Shown here piece after piece: positions 1 through 7,997 of a stretch of DNA of 64,000 nucleotides. Both the position numbers and the translations under genes were made by a program. The DNA lies in NCBI RefSeq assembly GCF_003264365.1, contig NZ_PYAK01000008.1:62001-126000 (forward strand), read 5' to 3'. The stretch is from Micromonospora noduli. Its GTDB lineage: Bacteria > Actinomycetota > Actinomycetes > Mycobacteriales > Micromonosporaceae. Numbering within the stretch: position 1 is the first letter of the stretch; each line of letters begins with the position of its first letter. A model generated the notes under the pieces. The model worked only from the letters and a program-made list of their open reading frames with translations, was not told the origin of the DNA and did no database searches.

Positions 1-8
1 GTGCCGTC

Positions 9-1016
9 GTGAGCCTGTCCCCGGTGGAGGGTGTCGCGCTGGCCGAGATCGAGTCCGGTGGCGACGAGGGCGGAGCCGCGACCAAGGGCGTCGTCGGTCG
101 CTCGCCCGGTCAGCTCGCCTGGCTGCGGCTGCGCCGCGACCGTACGGCCGTGGTCAGCGGCGTACTCCTGGTCTTTTTCCTGCTGTTGGGGTTGGCCGCC
201 CCGCTGATCGAGATGGTCTACGGGATCGGCCCGCGGGAGCAGTTCCAGAACATGCTGGACGGCTTCGGCATGCCGCTGGGGTACGCCGGCGGGGTCAGCG
301 GCGAGCACTGGTTCGGTCTGGAGCCGGGGCTGGGCCGGGACATCTTCATCCGGCTGATCTACGGGCTGCGGACCTCGCTGTTCATCGCGTTCGCAGCGGC
401 CCTGATCACCGCGACGATCGGGATCGTGCTGGGCGCGCTCGCCGGCTACCTCGGCGGCTGGCTCGACGCGGTGATCAACTGGATCACCGACCTGACCCTG
501 GCTATGCCCTTCCTGATCATCGCGTTGGCGCTCACTCCCACCATCACGCTGCGCTTCTACGGCGAGCGGGGGCAGGTGTCGTCCGCCTTCGGGGTGGGCG
601 TGCTGATCGCCGTCTTCGCCATCTTCGGCTGGACCAGCACGGCCCGGCTGGTCCGCGGGCAGGTGATCGCGCTGCGCGAGCGGGAGTTCGTGGAGGCGGC
701 CCGGGCCAGCGGGGCCGGGCTGGGGCACATGCTCTTCCGGCAGTTGCTGCCGAACATCTGGGCGCCGATCCTGGTGTCGTTCTCCCTGGCGGTGCCGCAG
801 TTCATCACCAGCGAGGCGGCGCTGTCGTTCATCGGCGTCGGTCTCAGCGACGAGACGCCGAGCTTCGGCCGAATGATCTACCGCAGTCTGGACTTCCTCC
901 AGACCGACCCGGCGTACGTGTTCTTCCCGGGCATCACGATCTTCGCGCTGGTGTTCGCCTTCAACCTCTTCGGCGACGCGTTGCGGGACGCGCTCGACCC
1001 GAAGTCGTCCCGGTAG
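9..1016 (+). CDS. Peptide-type ABC transporter permease (DppC/OppC class)
   Basis: Inner-membrane permease of a dipeptide/oligopeptide (or nickel-type) ABC importer. It has a polar N-terminus of about 45 residues, one membrane segment at about 47-70, a large external loop containing the phrase GLEPGLGRDIF, and then the core transmembrane block. The EAA loop that docks the ATPase lies at about residues 225-255 (EAARASGAGLGHML). The OppC-type ending GDALRDALDP is present, so the 3' end is complete. The GTG at 9 is the first in-frame start visible, but the frame stays open to the window edge, so the true start could lie upstream. The second permease begins 11 bp downstream. No ATPase is visible, and it is presumably encoded upstream of the window. 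Confidence 0.9.
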   Translation: MSLSPVEGVALAEIESGGDEGGAATKGVVGRSPGQLAWLRLRRDRTAVVSGVLLVFFLLLGLAAPLIEMVYGIGPREQFQNMLDGFGMPLGYAGGVSGEHWFGLEPGLGRDIFIRLIYGLRTSLFIAFAAALITATIGIVLGALAGYLGGWLDAVINWITDLTLAMPFLIIALALTPTITLRFYGERGQVSSAFGVGVLIAVFAIFGWTSTARLVRGQVIALREREFVEAARASGAGLGHMLFRQLLPNIWAPILVSFSLAVPQFITSEAALSFIGVGLSDETPSFGRMIYRSLDFLQTDPAYVFFPGITIFALVFAFNLFGDALRDALDPKSSR

Positions 1017-1027
1017 GGGTCAAAATC

Positions 1028-2014
1028 ATGGCGCGATTTCTGCTCAAGCGACTCTTCTCCGCCACGCTGACCCTCTTCGCGGTGAGCGTGTTGACCTTCC
1101 TGATGTTCTTCGCCCTGCCGCGTGACCCGGTCAGCAGCATCTGCTCGAAGAACTGCAACCCGGAGCGGCTGGAGCGGGTCCGCGACGACCTGGGCCTGAA
1201 CGACCCGCTGATCAGCCAGTACGCCGGTTACATGAAGGGCATCGTGACCGGTCGGGACCTGGGCAGCGCCCAGGGCGGCCGGTGCGACGCACCCTGCCTG
1301 GGCTGGTCGTACGTCACCAACGAGGCCGTCTCGGACACCATCGCCCGGGTGCTGCCGGTGACGCTGAGCATCGTGATCCCTGCGGCCATCCTCTGGTTGC
1401 TGCTCGGCGTGGGGCTCGGCATGGTGTCCGCGCTGCGTCGGGGCACCTGGCTGGATCGGCTGGCGATCGGATTCTCGCTGACCGGCGCGTCGTTGCAGCT
1501 GTACTTCGTGGGCGCGGTGCTGCTGCTGGTGTTCGTCTACAACCTGCGGCTGTTGCCGGTGCCGAGCTACACCTCAATCTTCGACAACCCGGCGAAGTGG
1601 GCCAGCGGATTGGTGCTGGCCTGGGTGGCGCTGGCCTTCCTCTTCTCGGCCATCTACGCCAGGTTGTCGCGGGCGCAGATGTTGGAGACGCTGTCGGAGG
1701 ACTTCGTCCGGACCGCGCGGGCCAAGGGCCTGGCCAAACCCAAGGTGTACGGGCGACACGCGCTGCGCGCGGCGATCACCCCGGTGGTGACCATCGCGGG
1801 GCTGGACGTGGGCGGGGCGCTGGGCGGGACGGTGATCACCGAGACGACGTTCGGCATCCAGGGGTTGGGGCGTACGGCGGTGGACGCGGTGCGCTCGGGC
1901 GATCTGCCCACCATCATGGCCACCGTGCTGATCGCCGCGGTCTTCGTGGTGTTGGCGAACGTACTGGTGGACCTGCTCTACGCGGCCATCGACCCCCGGG
2001 TGCGGCTGCGCTGA
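1028..2014 (+). CDS. Peptide-type ABC transporter permease (DppB/OppB class)
   Basis: Second permease of the same importer, 328 aa, the normal length for DppB/OppB. It starts with a classic first membrane helix (residues about 10-30) followed by a periplasmic loop carrying two CxxxC pairs (SICSKNC and RCDAPC), which could form disulfides outside the membrane. The EAA loop is at about residues 220-250 (TARAKGLAKPKVYGRHALR), and the protein ends with DLLYAAIDPRVRLR, typical of the family. The order OppC before OppB, with the binding protein last, is reversed from the usual layout but common in actinobacteria. Confidence 0.92.
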   Translation: MARFLLKRLFSATLTLFAVSVLTFLMFFALPRDPVSSICSKNCNPERLERVRDDLGLNDPLISQYAGYMKGIVTGRDLGSAQGGRCDAPCLGWSYVTNEAVSDTIARVLPVTLSIVIPAAILWLLLGVGLGMVSALRRGTWLDRLAIGFSLTGASLQLYFVGAVLLLVFVYNLRLLPVPSYTSIFDNPAKWASGLVLAWVALAFLFSAIYARLSRAQMLETLSEDFVRTARAKGLAKPKVYGRHALRAAITPVVTIAGLDVGGALGGTVITETTFGIQGLGRTAVDAVRSGDLPTIMATVLIAAVFVVLANVLVDLLYAAIDPRVRLR

Positions 2015-2060
2015 CCTGTCGATGTCCAGCCTGTGACCGGCGGCTGGGCCGGTGGCGAAA

Positions 2061-2110
2061 TTTATCGACAACTGTTACACAACTCGTAGGTTTTCTTCCT
2101 TACGATCCTC
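2061..2110 (+). promoter_or_regulatory. AT-rich island, probable promoter of the binding protein
   Basis: The 156-bp gap between the OppB-type permease and the binding protein contains an AT-rich stretch, unusual in this sequence, ending in TACGAT at 2101-2106. That fits an actinobacterial -10 box (TANNNT) about 65 nt upstream of the next start. No convincing -35 box is visible. It suggests that the abundant binding protein can be transcribed independently of the permeases. Confidence 0.35.
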
Positions 2111-2170
2111 GGGACGTCGGCGGTTCTCGCCCCGACGAAACCGCACGGCACATGGTGAAGGGGGTACTTC

Positions 2171-3913
2171 ATGAGACCACGCGTGGCGGTTGCCGCAGGC
2201 GGCGCGATCGCTCTGGTTGTGGCATTGGGTGCGTGCTCGAAGAACACGGGCGAGGGCACCACTGTCGACACCGAACGGCAGCAGACCGGGGTCATCGCTA
2301 CCGACCCCAAGGACTCGCAGGGGCCGGCGGCCGAGGTGAGCGGCGCCGCGAAGGGCGGCACCTTCACCATCATCCGGGAGTCGCCGATCTCCCACCTCGA
2401 CCCGCAGCGGACGTACTCGTTCGCCGGTCTGATGGCCAACCCGCTCTTCGCCCGCTACCTGACCACCTGGAAGGACGACGGCAAGGGCGGCCTGGTCCTG
2501 GTGGGCGACCTGGCCGAGACGCCGGGCAAGAACGTCAACAACGACTGCAAGGTCTGGGAATTCACCGTCAAGGACGGGGTGAAGTTCGAGGACGGCCGGC
2601 CGATCACCTCCAAGGAGATCGCGTACGGCATCGCTCGCTCCTTCGACCCGGACCTGTCCGGCGGCCCGACCTACATCCAGGAGTGGCTGGCCGACACCGC
2701 GCAGTTCGACACCAAGTGGGACTTCAAGAAGAACAAGACGTCGCTGCCGCCCGGCCTGAGCACGCCGGACGCCAAGACGCTGCGCTTCGAGTTCGCCAAG
2801 CCCCGCTGTGACCTGCCGTTCGCGGTCTCGCTGCCGACCACCGCGCCGCTGCCGGCCGACAAGGACACCGGCGTCGACCTGGACAAGCAGCCGTTCTCGT
2901 CCGGCCCCTACAAGGTTGCCAAGAACCAGGTCGGCGTGCAGATCACCCTGGACCGCAACACCAACTGGGACCCGAAGACCGACCCGGTACGGCACCAGTA
3001 CCCGGACCAGTTCGTCTGGAGCTTCGGCCCGACCGCTGACGCCGCCAACAACCGGGTGATCGCCGACAACGGCGCCGACCAGAGCGCGCTCGCCTTCAAC
3101 ACAGTGCCCGCCTCGCTGGTCGCCAAGGTGGCCGGGGACGCCACGCTCAAGTCGCGCAGCATCCTCTCGCCGACGCCGAGTGCCAACCAGCTCGTCATCA
3201 ACAACCAGCGGGTCACCGACCTCAAGGTCCGCCAGGCGTTGAACTACGCCATCGACCGCGAGGGCTTCATCAAGGCAATGGGCGGGCAGACCGTCGCCGC
3301 GCCGCTGACCACGCTGATGCCGCCGGCCACCATCGGCTACAAGGCGTACGACGCGTACCCGGCGGGGGCCAACGGCAACGTCGACAAGGCCAAGGAGCTG
3401 CTCGGCGGGAAGACGCCGGAGCTGGTCCTCGGCGTCGCCGACAACTCCACCGAGCAGCAGCAGGGCGCGCAGCTCAAGGCCAACCTGGAGCGGGCCGGTT
3501 TCAAGATCACGCTGCGGAACATCTCCGACGACGCGAAGCTCGACGAGATCAAGAAGAAGAACAACCCGTGGGACCTGTACATCGGTAACTGGGCGGCGGA
3601 CTGGCCGAGCGGGGCGTCGATCCTGCCGGTGCTCTACGACGGCCGCACCATCAAGGCCGAGGGCAACAGCAACCAGGCCTACTTCAACGACCCGGCGATC
3701 AACACCGAGATGGACCGCATCTCGGCGCTGTCCGCGGCCGAGCAGGGCCCGGAGTGGGCCAAGCTCGACGAGCGGATCATGAAGGAGCACGCGCCGGTGG
3801 TGCCGCTCTTCGTCGACGTGGCCTACAACGTGCACGGGTCCAAGGCGGGCGGGATCTTCATCTCCAGTGTCTTCGGCTACCCGTCGTTCGTGAACGCGCA
3901 CGTCAAGCCGTAA
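2171..3913 (+). CDS. Peptide ABC transporter substrate-binding lipoprotein (SBP family 5)
   Basis: Extracellular solute receptor of the importer encoded just upstream, 580 aa. The N-terminus is a lipoprotein signal peptide with the lipobox LGAC, lipidated Cys22. A family-5 fold follows: SHLDPQRTYSF near the N-lobe, LSTPDAKTLRFEF, the hinge region VRQALNYAIDREGF at about 355-368, and PWDLYIGNWAADWP in the C-lobe. The start ATG at 2171 follows a GAAGGGGG ribosome site about 8 nt upstream. The gene is followed by a strong terminator, so it ends the operon. Substrate cannot be deduced; peptides are the family default. Confidence 0.93.
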   Translation: MRPRVAVAAGGAIALVVALGACSKNTGEGTTVDTERQQTGVIATDPKDSQGPAAEVSGAAKGGTFTIIRESPISHLDPQRTYSFAGLMANPLFARYLTTWKDDGKGGLVLVGDLAETPGKNVNNDCKVWEFTVKDGVKFEDGRPITSKEIAYGIARSFDPDLSGGPTYIQEWLADTAQFDTKWDFKKNKTSLPPGLSTPDAKTLRFEFAKPRCDLPFAVSLPTTAPLPADKDTGVDLDKQPFSSGPYKVAKNQVGVQITLDRNTNWDPKTDPVRHQYPDQFVWSFGPTADAANNRVIADNGADQSALAFNTVPASLVAKVAGDATLKSRSILSPTPSANQLVINNQRVTDLKVRQALNYAIDREGFIKAMGGQTVAAPLTTLMPPATIGYKAYDAYPAGANGNVDKAKELLGGKTPELVLGVADNSTEQQQGAQLKANLERAGFKITLRNISDDAKLDEIKKKNNPWDLYIGNWAADWPSGASILPVLYDGRTIKAEGNSNQAYFNDPAINTEMDRISALSAAEQGPEWAKLDERIMKEHAPVVPLFVDVAYNVHGSKAGGIFISSVFGYPSFVNAHVKP

Positions 3914-3927
3914 GTCGCACCGCAGAC

Positions 3928-3976
3928 CAGCAGGGTCCCCTTCCGACAACGCCGTCGGGAGGGGACCCTGCTGTTT
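3928..3976 (+). terminator. Strong intrinsic terminator after the binding-protein gene
   Basis: Left arm CAGCAGGGTCCCC (3928-3940) pairs perfectly with GGGGACCCTGCTG (3961-3973). The inner TTCCGAC/GTCGGGA extends the stem to 20 bp with one G-T pair, around a 6-nt loop. A short TTT follows. The next start codon begins at 3977, directly after it. Confidence 0.85.
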
Positions 3977-4933
3977 ATGGATTGGTATCCGCCCATCGAG
4001 CCGTACGAGTCCGGGATGCTCAGCGTCGGCCACGGTAATGAGCTCTACTGGGAACTGTGCGGGAACCCCGGAGGCAAACCCGCGGTGTTCCTGCACGGCG
4101 GTCCCGGCGGTGGCCTGCTCCCCGACAATCGGCGGTACTTCGACCCGTCCGGCTACCGGATCGTGCTGTTCGACCAGCGAAACTGCGGTCGCAGCCGGCC
4201 CTTCGCGGGCGACCCGAAGACGTCACTGGAACACAACACCACCCCGCACCTGGTGGCGGACATCGAGCGGTTACGCGAGCACCTGGGAATCGAGCGTTGG
4301 CTCGTCTTCGGCGGCAGTTGGGGCAGCACCCTCGGCCTGGCCTACGCGCAGGCCCATCCCGAGCGGGTCACCGAACTCGTGCTCCGTGGCGTGTGGCTGG
4401 TTCGCAAATCAGACGAGGCGTGGGCGTTCACCCCGGCGGGCGCAGCACACCTGTTCCCCGCCGAGTGGGCGGCGTTCTGTGCTGCGATCCCCGTGACCGA
4501 ACAGGACGACCTCGTCGGCGCGTATGGCCGCCGCATCTCCGACCCCGACCCCGCGGTCCACGACCCGGCGGCCCGCGCCTGGATGGGCTGGGAGCTCTCG
4601 GCCAACACCCTGCTGCCGATGACGCTGCCCGGGATCGACGACACCAGCCTGCTGGCGTTCGCCCGCATCACACACCACTACATCAGCAACGGCGGCTTCC
4701 TCCCGCCGGAAGGTCTCCTGGCGGGCGTCGACCGCATTCGACACATCCCGACGGTCATCGTGAACGGCCGCTACGACATCAAGACGCCGCCCAGCCAAGC
4801 CTGGGACCTGCATCGGGCCTGGCCCGAGGCGAAGTTCCACATCGTGGAGGACGCGGGCCACAGCGGCTCCGAACCTGGCACCCGCAGTCTGCTCATCGAA
4901 GCCACCACCCAGTTCCTCAAGGGCCGGCGGTGA
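3977..4933 (+). CDS. pip: Proline iminopeptidase (alpha/beta hydrolase, S33)
   Basis: Cytosolic aminopeptidase that removes N-terminal proline from peptides, consistent with the peptide importer upstream. It is 318 aa, the usual length. The oxyanion motif HGGPGGG is at about residue 41, the nucleophile elbow GGSWGS at about 112-117 (Ser about 114), the catalytic Asp in NGRYDIKTP and the His in EDAGHSG near the C-terminus. The family N-terminus (YPPIEPYESGML, then VGHGNELYWE) begins right at the chosen ATG, which supports it. This ATG lies immediately behind the preceding terminator, with no ribosome site, so the message is either leaderless or starts within the hairpin. Confidence 0.93.
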   Translation: MDWYPPIEPYESGMLSVGHGNELYWELCGNPGGKPAVFLHGGPGGGLLPDNRRYFDPSGYRIVLFDQRNCGRSRPFAGDPKTSLEHNTTPHLVADIERLREHLGIERWLVFGGSWGSTLGLAYAQAHPERVTELVLRGVWLVRKSDEAWAFTPAGAAHLFPAEWAAFCAAIPVTEQDDLVGAYGRRISDPDPAVHDPAARAWMGWELSANTLLPMTLPGIDDTSLLAFARITHHYISNGGFLPPEGLLAGVDRIRHIPTVIVNGRYDIKTPPSQAWDLHRAWPEAKFHIVEDAGHSGSEPGTRSLLIEATTQFLKGRR

Positions 4934-4968
4934 CCGTCCGTCACCTCCATCCGGGCAGATTCGGTGTG

Positions 4969-5016
4969 GAGCGGTATACCTCAGAGTCATATTCATACCT
5001 CTGAGGTATACCGCTC
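4969..5016. repeat. Perfect 18-bp inverted repeat between convergent genes
   Basis: GAGCGGTATACCTCAGAG (4969-4986) and its exact reverse complement (4999-5016) flank a 12-nt AT-rich spacer. Each arm contains the 8-bp palindrome GGTATACC. There is no T-tract. It lies in the 243-bp gap between pip (+) and the MerR-type pseudogene (-). It may be a bidirectional terminator, an operator, or the remains of a small mobile element; apart from it I see nothing in this gap. Confidence 0.8.
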
Positions 5017-5176
5017 AACAGCACATCGACATGGGCGCCAGCCAAGGCGCACGCCGGAGGGTGTGCTCCCGGTGGGGCTCATCGCGCACCCCGTCGAGTT
5101 CCACCACGTTGTCCATGCGTTCCAGCCTCGGCGATGGCGGCGGCACGGACATACGTGCCGGGTCGCGGATCGGCAA

Positions 5177-5996
5177 TCAGGAGGCCGGCACGGCGGACGC
5201 GCGCAGTGCGTCGGCCAGCCACTCGTACGGGAACCGCTCCGGCGGCGCGTCGTTCACTGTGGTGACCAACTCCATGTACCTGTCGAACGGACCCTCCTGC
5301 TCCGGCGGCGTGCGGTCCCATTCCGCGCCCTTGCGCATCTGGTCGGCGGCCTGGATCCGGAACTCGGGCGTGTCCGGTATCCCGGGGCTGTCCGGCGTCG
5401 CGAAGATGCCGGTCAGCCACCCGATCCACTGGTCGGCGATCTCCCGGCCTCTGGGCGAGTCGGGCGGCACCTGCTCGCGCGCCGCGTCCATCACCGGCTG
5501 GCCGATCGTGGCGCCCTCCTCCAGGGCGTCCAGCATCGGCGAGGAGGTCATCAGCGGCCCGGCCCCGGTGGTGCACGCCTCGTGCAAGTCACGGCGTACG
5601 GCCTGCCGGACCTCGCTGTCCCGGACCAGCTCGGCCAGCTCGATCCACGCCTCCAACTGGGTTGCGGTGGGATGTTCGGGCAGCTCCGGTCGGGCCGCCC
5701 GCCACCACTCGACCATCCGCTCCGGCGGCTCCCAGCCGGCGGAGACCTCGGTCCAGAACTCGTCGATCAGCCGGTCGCGTTCCTCGTCCGACATGCCGAC
5801 CAGTTTGTGCATCAGCGTGACCTGCTCGGCCGTGGAGTCCTGCCGCAGGATGGCCGACAGCACCGCCGGCCGGGGTGCTGGCGGCCGGCGTGACAACACC
5901 GGCGTCCGCGTAGTACCGGACGGCACTGACGCTCAGGCCTGTCCGCCGGGCGACATCCCCGATGGCGTACAGCTCTTTTCTGTCCACGACGCCCAC
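5177..5996 (-). pseudogene. Disrupted MerR-family transcriptional regulator
   Basis: Reading from 5996 downward, the first part encodes a MerR helix-turn-helix (ELYAIGDVARRTGLSVSAVRYY, then ADAGVV). Near 5890 the homology jumps to another frame, which continues to 5177 with the effector region (ILRQDSTAEQVTLMHKLVGM, DEERDRLIDEFW, ELPEHPTATQLEAWIELAEL). About 60 residues expected in between, the wing and the dimerisation helix, are missing. So there is an internal deletion of roughly 170-180 bp that also shifts the frame. The junction lies among GCCGGC/CCGGCC repeats. A functional regulator is unlikely. Sequencing error cannot explain the missing segment. Confidence 0.75.
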
Positions 5997-6054
5997 TATG
6001 CGATCTCGAGCGGCTTGAGATACAAGCCCCTCATCGAGCTTCCGCGGCGGCGGA

Positions 6055-6957
6055 TCAGGGGACGATCACCACGCCGCCGCGCACCCCGCCTCGGGCCAGC
6101 CGCTCGTGGGCGGCCGACGCGGCGGCGAAGGGGTACACGTCAGCGACCCGGAGCGGGATGTCGCCGCTGGTGACGAGTTCGACCAGTTCGCCCAGCCGGG
6201 TTCCGTCCGGTAGCACCTCCAGCGCGACGGTCCGGATTCCCCGCACCGGCTCCGGGCGAAGCGGGGGTGACGCGGCCACGTAACCGCCGCCGTCCCGAAC
6301 GAGGTCCAGCAGCGAGGAGCCGATCACCGCCAGGTCGATGACCGCGTCGAACGTTCCCGTCGGATCGTCGTCGCGCGACAGGAACGCCGCGCCCATTGAC
6401 TCGACGAACGCGCGGTCGTCGGCCCCGGCCAGTCCGGTGGCGTGCAGACCGGCCGCCCGGGCCAGCGCCAGAACGAACCCACCGACCTGCCCAGCGGCGC
6501 CGGTGACGAGCACTGTCGAACCCGCCGGGAGCGCGAGCAGGTCGAGTGCCTGGGCGGCGGCGAGGCCATTGGTCGGCAGTGTCGCCGCCTCGGTGGCGGA
6601 GACGCCGGCGGGCGCGGAGGTCAGCCAGGCGGCATCGAGGACCACGTACTCGGCGTGGGCGCCGACAGTGGTTTGCAGCCACGGCGAGAAGCCGATGACC
6701 TCGTCGCCGATCGTGAACTCGTCGACCGACGGTCCGACCGCGTCGACGCTGCCGGCAACGTCCCAACCGGGCGTGTAGGGCAGACCGGTCGGCAACGGAG
6801 CCGGGAACCGACCGGAGCGGACCATCAGATCGACCGGATGGACAACCGACGCCGCGACCCGCACCCGGACCTGCCCCGGCCCCGGCTCGGGCACCGGCAC
6901 CTCGGCCACGTGCAGGACCTCCGGCCCTCCGAACTCTGCGTAGCTGACTGCGCGCAT
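6055..6957 (-). CDS. NADP-dependent quinone oxidoreductase (MDR superfamily)
   Basis: Medium-chain reductase of the zinc-free quinone oxidoreductase type, 300 aa. It has the GroES-like N-domain with HPVDLMVRSGRFP and the GWDVAGSVDAVG signature at about 64-74, and a Rossmann nucleotide site VTGAAGQVGG at about 151-160. The structural and catalytic zinc ligands of alcohol dehydrogenases are absent. It is transcribed divergently from an HxlR regulator 104 bp away, the typical arrangement for a redox enzyme induced by electrophiles or quinones. The substrate is not determinable. Confidence 0.9.
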   Translation of the reverse strand: MRAVSYAEFGGPEVLHVAEVPVPEPGPGQVRVRVAASVVHPVDLMVRSGRFPAPLPTGLPYTPGWDVAGSVDAVGPSVDEFTIGDEVIGFSPWLQTTVGAHAEYVVLDAAWLTSAPAGVSATEAATLPTNGLAAAQALDLLALPAGSTVLVTGAAGQVGGFVLALARAAGLHATGLAGADDRAFVESMGAAFLSRDDDPTGTFDAVIDLAVIGSSLLDLVRDGGGYVAASPPLRPEPVRGIRTVALEVLPDGTRLGELVELVTSGDIPLRVADVYPFAAASAAHERLARGGVRGGVVIVP

Positions 6958-7022
6958 CGCCGTCTCCTTCGTGGGATTTCGTGATCACCACGACCGTACG
7001 AATCTTCGGCACTATGAGAAAG

Positions 7023-7048
7023 TAGGTACCTTAAAGTGCCTAGGGCAC
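7023..7048 (+). promoter_or_regulatory. Overlapping inverted repeats, probable HxlR operator
   Basis: TAGGTAC (7023-7029) and GTGCCTA (7036-7042) form an inverted repeat with one mismatch around CTTAAA. GTGCC/GGCAC (7036-7048) forms a second repeat that overlaps it. Both sit between the divergent oxidoreductase and HxlR genes, just upstream of the AAGGAGGA ribosome site at 7050. The position suits autoregulation and control of both genes. Confidence 0.55.
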
Positions 7049-7061
7049 CAAGGAGGAAAGA

Positions 7062-7460
7062 ATGGCGACGTCGACCGCAGCGCAACGCCGCGAACAGGCA
7101 AAACGCGACTACGACGCGTTCCTGGAACAGTGCCCGACGCGTGAGCTGCTGAGCAGGCTCACCGACAAGTGGGTCGCCCTGGTGATCCCGGCGCTGGTCA
7201 ACGGCCCGCAGCGGCACGGCGAGCTCGCCCAGCGCATCGCGGGCGTCAGCCAGAAGATGCTCACCCAGACCCTGCGCACCCTGGAGCGCGACGGTCTCGT
7301 CACCCGCACCGTCACCGCCTCGGTACCGGTCCGCGTGGACTACGAGCTCACCCCGCTCGGCCATGAACTGTTCCCGGTCATGATCGCGATCAAGAGCTGG
7401 GCCGAGACGCACATGGACCGCGTCTTCGAAGCCCGGACCCGGTACGACACACGCCCCTGA
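7062..7460 (+). CDS. HxlR-family transcriptional regulator
   Basis: Winged-helix regulator of 132 aa with the HxlR core: CPTRELLSRLTDKWVALVIP (about 24-43), RHGELAQRIAGVSQKMLTQT in the recognition helix and LRTLERDGLVTR before the wing. HxlR proteins typically sense aldehydes, quinones or oxidative stress and control an adjacent oxidoreductase, here the divergent gene at 6055-6957. A good ribosome site AAGGAGGA precedes the ATG. The N-terminal Cys24 is the only cysteine, and could be a redox sensor by analogy with other HxlR proteins; that is inference. Confidence 0.92.
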   Translation: MATSTAAQRREQAKRDYDAFLEQCPTRELLSRLTDKWVALVIPALVNGPQRHGELAQRIAGVSQKMLTQTLRTLERDGLVTRTVTASVPVRVDYELTPLGHELFPVMIAIKSWAETHMDRVFEARTRYDTRP

Positions 7461-7591
7461 ATACCGGCGGCGCCGATCACGTCGAGTCCGCCGCAACGAA
7501 TCCGTTCATGGGCTGTGAGCATGTGCCGGGGATGTTGTCTCGCCCGGTGTTGAGCCCGCCGAGGGCTCGTCGGATTGTCGCTGGCGGCGGC

Positions 7592-7597
7592 TAGGGT
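7592..7597 (+). promoter_or_regulatory. -10 box TAGGGT of a leaderless transcript
   Basis: TAGGGT ends 7 nt before the GTG at 7605, with no Shine-Dalgarno sequence between them. The same arrangement recurs at eight other genes in this window. Confidence 0.55.
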
Positions 7598-7604
7598 CCG
7601 CGTC

Positions 7605-7988
7605 GTGGACGACACCTCGACGACCCGGCAGACCGCCCGCGCCTACGTTGATCTTCTGGAGCGCCGCGACTGGTCCGGGTTGGCCGCCCTGCTCACCGAT
7701 GATGTGGTCTACGAGATGCCGCAGACTCGGGAGCGCATTCGCGGCACTGACGCGTTCCTGCGGTTCAACACCGAGTACCCCGGCGACTGGCACCTCCGGC
7801 CGCTACGGGTGATCGCCGATGGCCGCCTCGCTGCCCTGCTGCTCGACGTCCGCGTCGGTGACGAGCAGCAGGACGCGTGCGTCTGGCTGGAGATGTCCGA
7901 GCATGGGCTGATCAGCAAGATCATCGACTACTGGCCCGAGTCGTACGATCCGCCGCAGGGCCGGGGACACCTCGTGGAGCGTTGGTGA
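7605..7988 (+). CDS. NTF2-like (SnoaL-fold) protein
   Basis: Small cone-fold protein of 127 aa: ARAYVDLLERRDWSGLAALL, DDVVYEMP, then a run of beta strands ending VWLEMSEHGLISKIIDYWPE. The pattern matches SnoaL/NTF2-like domains such as steroid-isomerase-like enzymes or the C-terminal sensor of some ECF sigma factors. The GTG at 7605 is chosen because of the leaderless promoter; a TTG 30 bp upstream is possible. No catalytic assignment can be made. It ends 9 bp before the convergent S9 peptidase. Confidence 0.75.
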   Translation: MDDTSTTRQTARAYVDLLERRDWSGLAALLTDDVVYEMPQTRERIRGTDAFLRFNTEYPGDWHLRPLRVIADGRLAALLLDVRVGDEQQDACVWLEMSEHGLISKIIDYWPESYDPPQGRGHLVERW

Positions 7989-7997
7989 TCGTGGCCG

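Noticed and set aside
2075..4096. Long minus-strand open frame opposite the peptide-binding lipoprotein
   Set aside because: The plus strand encodes a lipobox and SBP family motifs over the same span.
5040..5176. Separate gene downstream of the MerR-type pseudogene
   Set aside because: No start codon with ribosome site and no recognisable motif in the short frames.
4964..6173. Plus-strand open frames across the MerR-type region
   Set aside because: The minus strand shows recognisable MerR HTH and effector sequence in two frames. The plus frames have no motif and pass through the inverted repeat.
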